A stretch of 11,082 bases of DNA, from the NCBI GenBank assembly GCA_009993495.1, contig JAACTI010000054.1, forward strand, positions 1-11,082, written 5' to 3'. Position numbers and translations under genes: made by a program. The notes beneath the pieces were generated by a model that worked only from the letters and a program-made list of their open reading frames with translations, had not been told where the DNA came from and ran no database searches. This stretch comes from Deltaproteobacteria bacterium. GTDB taxonomy: Bacteria; Desulfobacterota; Desulfuromonadia; Desulfuromonadales; Geopsychrobacteraceae. Each line of letters starts with the position of its first letter. Within the stretch, counting starts at the first letter, position 1. Positions 6,263 to 11,082 of this stretch are shown in pieces.

Positions 6263-9165
6263 TGTCGATGCAGGATGTTTGGCAATACAGCACCATTCAT
6301 AACAGCGCCTGCAAGGTCATTGAAGAACAGACCTTGTGGGGGCAGACGGTTTTCCGTGTCTGGTTGCCGAACCAGGACGCGGTGGTGCGCGTGCCTCACT
6401 CCGCCTTGCGGCCGCTGAGTTCCGACGTGCAGCCGGAGATTGAGGCTGGGCGCATTGCCTATGTGGCCGCCGCAGCCAAGGTGGCCGAGGTGCTCGAAGG
6501 CTCCACCAGCGCCACTGACGGCCATGTGCTGCTGGCTCCCATGGAGTCTAACGTCATTCCGCTGCCGCACCAGATCCACGCCTTGTCCCGGGCCATCTCC
6601 GGCGACCGCGTGCGCTACCTGCTGGCCGACGAGGTGGGTCTCGGCAAGACCATCGAGGCCGGTCTGGTCATGCGCGAGCTCAAACTGCGAGGGCTTGTTC
6701 GCCGAACCTTGGTTGTCTCTCCCAAAGGTATTGCCACTCAGTGGGTGGCGGAAATGCAGACCCACTTCAATGAACAGTTCCAGCTTGTTCTGGGTGACGA
6801 CATCAGCACACTGCAACGCTTGGCTCCAGGGGCAGACCAGCGGAGCTCAGCCTGGTCGATGTTCGATCAGGTCATCGTCTCGCTTGACTCCGTCAAGCCC
6901 ATGGACAAGCGGCGTGGCTGGACGGCGGAAAGGGTCGCCGAATACAACCGCAGCCGGTTCGAGGATTTGATTACCGCCGGTTGGGACCTGGTGGTGGTGG
7001 ACGAAGCGCACCGCTTGGGTGGCAGCACCGATCAGGTCGCTCGCTACAAGCTCGGCCGTGGATTGGCGGAAGCCGCGCCCTATGTGCTGCTGCTTTCGGC
7101 CACGCCTCACCAGGGCAAGACCGATGCCTTCCATCGTTTGATGAGCCTGCTGGATGACGACGCCTTTCCGGATATGGAGAGCGTCTCCCGCGAGCGGGTG
7201 GCTCCTTATGTCATCCGCACCGAGAAGCGCAAGGCCATTGATGCCGACGGCAAGCCGCTCTTTAAACCCCGGCGCACGCAGATGGCCCCGGTGTCCTGGG
7301 AGAGCCGTCACCACTTGCAGCAGCTCCTCTATGAGGCTGTAACCGACTACGTGCGCGAGGGCTACAACCAGGCCCTGCGCGAGAAGAAGCGCCACATCGG
7401 CTTTCTGATGATCCTGATGCAGCGCCTGGTGGTTTCAAGCACCCGGGCGATCCGCACCACTCTGGAACGGCGGCTCGCCGCACTCAAGGATGGCGAGCAA
7501 CAAGCCAGCATGCGCCTGGCGGAACTTGAAAATGGCGCGGAGGGATCGGAAAGCCCAGACGATGAAATAGCCGAGCTGTACGACATGGACGGCCAGGAGT
7601 TGCTCGATGAGCTGCTGAAATCCCATGTGTCTGCTCTGCAGAGCGAAGGCAGCCATGTTGAGACCCTGCTCGACGCGGCGGTCCGTTGTGAACAGGCTGG
7701 CCCCGATGCCAAGGCCGAGGCGCTGATCGAGTGGATCTACAAGCTGCAAGCCGAGGAAAACGAACCGGACCTGAAGGTGTTGATCTTTACCGAGTTCGTT
7801 CCCACCCAGCAGATGTTGAAGGAGTTTCTGGAAACCCGGGGAATCTCTGTGGCCACCCTGAACGGCTCCATGGGCATGGAGGAACGTGGGGCAGCCCAGG
7901 ATGCCTTCCGTAAATCGCATCGTGTATTGGTCTCCACCGATGCGGGTGGTGAGGGTCTGAACCTGCAGTTCGCCCACGTCATCATCAACTACGACATCCC
8001 CTGGAACCCCATGCGGCTGGAGCAACGTATCGGTCGTGTGGACCGTATTGGTCAGCCAAAAACTGTACAGGCGATCAATTTCGTTTTTGAAGATTCGGTC
8101 GAGTTCCGCGTGCGCGAGGTGCTGGAGCAGAAACTCTCGGTGATCTTCGAAGAGTTCGGCATCGACAAGACCGGTGACGTGCTCGACTCCGCCCAGGCCG
8201 GTGAGTTGTTCGAGGATGTGTTCGCCTCGGCCATCCTTAATCCTGACGGTATCGAGACCTCCGTCGAGCACACGGTAGCCAGGATTCGGGATGAGATTCA
8301 GCAGGTGCGCGAGTCCTCCGCCATCTATGGCATCTCCGAAGAGCCGGATGTGCAAACCGCTGAGCGTCTGCGCTCCCATCCACTGCCCCACTGGGTGGAA
8401 CGGATGACGGTCGGTTACCTCAACTCCCATGGCGGTATGGCCAGTCGCAAGCGCTCCTGGTGGGATCTGAATTGGCCGGACGGTCAGGAACACCGCAAAG
8501 CCGTATTCAGCGCCCGAGAAGCGAATCGCTTGACCGACGCAACTCTGCTCAACCTTGAAAATAGCCGTGTCCGTGGTCTTGCCCTGAACCTGCCCCAGGT
8601 CGCGGCAGGTCAGCCATTGCCTTGCGTAACCGTGAGCGGACTACCGGCCAGCATCACGGGTTTCTGGGGGCTGTTTGAGATTCGTCTTCAGGCCGGAATG
8701 CACCAGAAGACACAACTCCTGCGCATCCCCATGGTGCGGCGTGGCTATGTCAGCGTGTTCTTGAGCGAGGAAGGCAAACTGTTTCTGCCCACGGCCCGGC
8801 ATATCTGGGATGCGCTACAGACAGCGGAAGCCGAAGTGCAAGCCACCCTCGGGCAGGATGAATCCATCACCGCCCATGAGCGTTTGCAGATTGCTGCCGA
8901 ACAGGCCGGACAGGAGCTGTTCGACGCCCTGCAGCAGGCGCACATAGCTTCGGTGACCCGGGAAGAGGAACGCGGCATGGTCGCCTTTACATCTCGGCGG
9001 AAGGCCATCGAGCGGGTGGGGCTGCCCGAAGTGCGCCAGTACCGTCTGGCCCGCTGTGCTGCCGAGGAAACTGAGTGGCGACATGAACTGCAATCAGCGC
9101 GGCAGATCGTACCGGAAATCCGGTCGCTGCTGATGCTGCGCATCGTCAAGGGAGGCGCTCAATGA
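6259..9165 (+). CDS. brxHII: BREX type III SNF2-family helicase BrxHII
   Basis: A 968-residue superfamily 2 helicase/translocase of the SNF2 (RapA-like) type. Motif I is ADEVGLGKT with K130, motif II is VVDEAHR (D248-H251), and motif III is LLLSATPHQGK (S280-T282). An acidic helical linker covers about 390-470. The second RecA lobe has IFTEFVPT, motif V STDAGGEGLN (559-568), and motif VI EQRIGRVDRIGQ with R590, R593 and R596. The C-terminal ~300 residues have no motif I know. The protein probably moves along or remodels DNA by ATP hydrolysis. DISARM DrmD has a similar core, but the pglX and pglZ neighbours favour BrxHII. The ATG at 6259 overlaps the previous stop as ATGA; in-frame ATGs at 6262 and 6268 are alternatives. 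No strong RBS is seen, so initiation likely depends on coupling. The gene is GC-rich, unlike the cassette before it. Confidence 0.88.
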   Translation: MMSMQDVWQYSTIHNSACKVIEEQTLWGQTVFRVWLPNQDAVVRVPHSALRPLSSDVQPEIEAGRIAYVAAAAKVAEVLEGSTSATDGHVLLAPMESNVIPLPHQIHALSRAISGDRVRYLLADEVGLGKTIEAGLVMRELKLRGLVRRTLVVSPKGIATQWVAEMQTHFNEQFQLVLGDDISTLQRLAPGADQRSSAWSMFDQVIVSLDSVKPMDKRRGWTAERVAEYNRSRFEDLITAGWDLVVVDEAHRLGGSTDQVARYKLGRGLAEAAPYVLLLSATPHQGKTDAFHRLMSLLDDDAFPDMESVSRERVAPYVIRTEKRKAIDADGKPLFKPRRTQMAPVSWESRHHLQQLLYEAVTDYVREGYNQALREKKRHIGFLMILMQRLVVSSTRAIRTTLERRLAALKDGEQQASMRLAELENGAEGSESPDDEIAELYDMDGQELLDELLKSHVSALQSEGSHVETLLDAAVRCEQAGPDAKAEALIEWIYKLQAEENEPDLKVLIFTEFVPTQQMLKEFLETRGISVATLNGSMGMEERGAAQDAFRKSHRVLVSTDAGGEGLNLQFAHVIINYDIPWNPMRLEQRIGRVDRIGQPKTVQAINFVFEDSVEFRVREVLEQKLSVIFEEFGIDKTGDVLDSAQAGELFEDVFASAILNPDGIETSVEHTVARIRDEIQQVRESSAIYGISEEPDVQTAERLRSHPLPHWVERMTVGYLNSHGGMASRKRSWWDLNWPDGQEHRKAVFSAREANRLTDATLLNLENSRVRGLALNLPQVAAGQPLPCVTVSGLPASITGFWGLFEIRLQAGMHQKTQLLRIPMVRRGYVSVFLSEEGKLFLPTARHIWDALQTAEAEVQATLGQDESITAHERLQIAAEQAGQELFDALQQAHIASVTREEERGMVAFTSRRKAIERVGLPEVRQYRLARCAAEETEWRHELQSARQIVPEIRSLLMLRIVKGGAQ
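9150..9155 (+). promoter_or_regulatory. Ribosome binding site of pglZ
   Basis: GGGAGG at 9150-9155, within AAGGGAGG, lies 6 nt before the ATG at 9162 and inside the last codons of brxHII. It fixes the pglZ start. Confidence 0.65.
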
Positions 9166-11082
9166 GTAGCTGGCGAGACGCTATCCTGAATGACTTCGTT
9201 CCCAATGTCAGCAAGCTGACCCTGGTCGCCGATCCGGACTGCTTGTTGACCGAGGAGAAACTGGCGCTTGAATTACGCGGGCGCGGCTTCGACCTGATCG
9301 AGTTCAATGACCCGGTCGAATTCAGATACGCCTATGAGTCCAAATACCGCTCAATCTGGGATCGCGGCGAACATACCGACCTGGTGGTGATTCTCCGGTT
9401 GCAGGATGCCGAGCTGGAATCGTTGCCTTACGACCTGCTGCAAGCGGGCCGCAAGCTTTCATTCAATCTGGGGGATCTGTTCCCAACGCTCAGCTATCCG
9501 GTCATCGAGAAGCTCGACCGAAGCCTGCTGGACGCACTTTTTGAGGCTCAACGCAAGTCGCCGCCGGATCGCATGGGCGATAACACCACCAAGGATTTCA
9601 TCCTTCGCCATGTGTTCGGCATCGCCGCTGAGCTGATTGCCAGCGAGGTGGAACTGCTTCGCGCCTTGCTGCGCCTGCACTATGGGAAGCTACAGATCCC
9701 GCAGATGCTGGCTGAGCGGCTTATCCAGGTTCTCAAAGGGCATGATGGATTCAAGGCTTGGCCGCTCTCTGAAATCGTTCCAGACGACGAGGCGTTCTTC
9801 GCCTTTTTGCAGGAACGCTGGCCGCTATTTCTCTCCAGGCTTGGCAGTGCCAATCAGGTACGGGAAGACGCGCCGGAATATGGCCTCAAGTATCCCGGCC
9901 CAGATCATCTGCCGTTCGATCATCAGGACATCAAAGTCTATATCGACAACCTCTTCCTGGAGGGGAAACTCACGCCTGTCGAGGCCACAGATATTAAAGT
10001 GGATGCCGGGTCCTGGGTTCGAAGCGGCATTGCAGTGGCCGGTGTAGATGACGAAGAGCTTCGTGTTTCCCGCCTGTTTGACCTTGTCGAAAAGGAGCTG
10101 CCCACAGCGGAAGCGCGTTACTCGGACTGGACCGCTTTTGCATTGAAATGGGCCGAACTGTCTTCGCTGGTTCATTGCGGCAACAGCACCGAGTATCAGA
10201 CCCGGCTCAGGGAAATCGGCGACGCACTGAACACGACCTTTGCCGGTTGGTTGGCCGACCACTATTCCAGCTTGATCAACTTGCCGCCGACCAATCCGGC
10301 CATGCTGCACCATGTGCCGCGCCGCCTGGCCCGGGATATCGAGGACTCCGGCAATAGCCGTGCCGCGCTGATCGTGGTTGATGGTCTGGCCCTGGATCAG
10401 TGGGTGACCATCCGCCAGCTTCTGCAAAAGCAGGATGCCAATCTAGTCATGCGCGAATCCGCGACCTTCGCCTGGATTCCGACGCTGACCTCGGTATCGC
10501 GGCAATCGATCTTCTCGGGCAAGCCGCCGCTCTATTTTCCGTCATCCATCAACTCGACCAACAGCGAAGAGAAACTCTGGAAGCAGTTCTGGGAAGGCCA
10601 TGGTCTGTCACGGCTGGATGTCGCCTACCAGCGAGGCCTTGGCGACGGCGATGCTGCGGGCGTCCTCGACGCCGCAATCCATCCCGGGAAGACCAAGGTG
10701 GTGGGGCTGGTCGTGGACAAGGTGGACAAGATCATGCACGGCATGCAACTCGGCTCGGCCGGGATGCACAACCAGATCAAGCAGTGGTGCCATGCAGGAT
10801 TTCTTTCCGCGCTGGTCGGCCAACTGCTGGATTACGGCTATGAGGTCTGGCTGACAGCCGATCACGGCAATATTCAATGCGAAGGCAAAGGACGCCCATC
10901 TGAGGGTGTGATTGCCGAGACTCGCGGCGAGCGGGTTCGTGTCTATCCCACGCCGGAACTCCGTTCTCAGGTCGCTTGCGCTTTTCCGTTTGCGCACGAG
11001 TGGCAGCCGGTCGGATTGCCAGCGGACTATTTCCCTCTGGTGGCCGGTGGCCGCGACGCATTCGTGAACCCGGGAGATGTCA
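9162..11082 (+). CDS. pglZ: BREX type III phosphatase-like protein PglZ (3' end cut)
   Basis: The frame starts at ATG 9162, overlapping the brxHII stop (TGA 9163-9165), and stays open for 640 codons to the window edge, so the C-terminus is missing. The first ~390 residues are a helical N-terminal region without a known motif. After that comes the PglZ domain of the alkaline phosphatase superfamily. LIVVDGLALDQW supplies a metal-binding Asp (D407). PTLTSVSR (440-447) holds the likely nucleophile position (T441 or T443). LVVDKVDKIMHG gives D519, D522 and H526, and LTADHGN gives D567 and H568. PglZ is the hallmark protein of all BREX systems. It has a phosphatase/nuclease-like metal centre, and its substrate in defence is not settled. 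Metal-ligand assignments are by motif position only. brxA would be expected downstream of this gene. Confidence 0.9.
   Translation, partial: MSSWRDAILNDFVPNVSKLTLVADPDCLLTEEKLALELRGRGFDLIEFNDPVEFRYAYESKYRSIWDRGEHTDLVVILRLQDAELESLPYDLLQAGRKLSFNLGDLFPTLSYPVIEKLDRSLLDALFEAQRKSPPDRMGDNTTKDFILRHVFGIAAELIASEVELLRALLRLHYGKLQIPQMLAERLIQVLKGHDGFKAWPLSEIVPDDEAFFAFLQERWPLFLSRLGSANQVREDAPEYGLKYPGPDHLPFDHQDIKVYIDNLFLEGKLTPVEATDIKVDAGSWVRSGIAVAGVDDEELRVSRLFDLVEKELPTAEARYSDWTAFALKWAELSSLVHCGNSTEYQTRLREIGDALNTTFAGWLADHYSSLINLPPTNPAMLHHVPRRLARDIEDSGNSRAALIVVDGLALDQWVTIRQLLQKQDANLVMRESATFAWIPTLTSVSRQSIFSGKPPLYFPSSINSTNSEEKLWKQFWEGHGLSRLDVAYQRGLGDGDAAGVLDAAIHPGKTKVVGLVVDKVDKIMHGMQLGSAGMHNQIKQWCHAGFLSALVGQLLDYGYEVWLTADHGNIQCEGKGRPSEGVIAETRGERVRVYPTPELRSQVACAFPFAHEWQPVGLPADYFPLVAGGRDAFVNPGDV

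Noticed and set aside
7435..8493. A 352-codon open frame on the minus strand, inside the helicase gene
   Set aside because: It lies wholly under brxHII, whose helicase motifs are intact. Long antisense frames are expected in GC-rich coding DNA, and the translation shows no recognisable domain.
487..9165. DISARM system, because of an SNF2 helicase plus a methyltransferase
   Set aside because: A PglZ gene and a BrxC-like tail are present, and no DrmA, DrmB or phospholipase-D-type DrmC is visible. The order fits type III BREX.
1..11082. tRNA, rRNA, CRISPR array, insertion sequence or attachment site
   Set aside because: I looked for conserved RNA gene blocks, regularly spaced repeats, transposase or integrase motifs and terminal inverted repeats, and saw none. 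Nearly all bases are coding.

Overview
The window is the middle and downstream part of a defence island on the + strand. It holds most of a type III BREX (bacteriophage exclusion) operon: the 3' end of a brxC/pglY-type gene, a pglX-type DNA methyltransferase, a brxHII-type SNF2 helicase, and pglZ, which is cut by the window edge. The family assignments rest on motifs I can read and on a gene order that matches the published type III order (brxF-brxC-pglXI-brxHII-pglZ-brxA). brxF and most of brxC would lie upstream, and brxA downstream, both outside the window. The host cannot be named from this. The GC-rich core genes (about 65-72% GC in the 60-base lines I counted) and the style of the proteins suggest a proteobacterium, but that is inference.

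Layout: 1-401 is the C-terminus of BrxC. 402-486 is the only real intergenic gap and carries repeated GTGACYAA words and a perfect 11-bp hairpin. 487-3294 is PglX. 3298-5220 is a DUF3696-type AAA/ABC ATPase. 5213-6262 is a protein of unknown family. 6259-9165 is the BrxHII helicase. 9162-11082 is PglZ, without its C-terminus. From pglX onward every junction is a 3-nt gap or an overlap (8, 4 and 4 bp), so translation is probably coupled through the operon. No tRNA, rRNA, CRISPR array, insertion sequence, promoter or intrinsic terminator was recognised.

Two things stand out. First, the ATPase and its partner (3298-6262) are not part of the canonical type III BREX set. They sit between pglX and brxHII with fitted overlaps and a lower GC content (about 53-58% in counted lines). 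They look like a two-gene ATPase/effector cassette embedded in the operon and are the best candidate here for something undescribed. Second, pglX is a compositional mosaic. Its ends are GC-rich like the rest of BREX, but the stretch from about 990 to 2900, which carries the zinc-ribbon region and catalytic motif IV, drops to about 35% GC. This suggests that the recognition/catalytic core was replaced by recombination.

Expected working model, from family knowledge: PglX marks host DNA by methylation, and BrxC, PglZ and BrxHII act on unmarked phage DNA. The ATPase would act as sensor or regulator of its partner, which would be either a second effector or a backup that guards the BREX system. 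That last part is a hypothesis.
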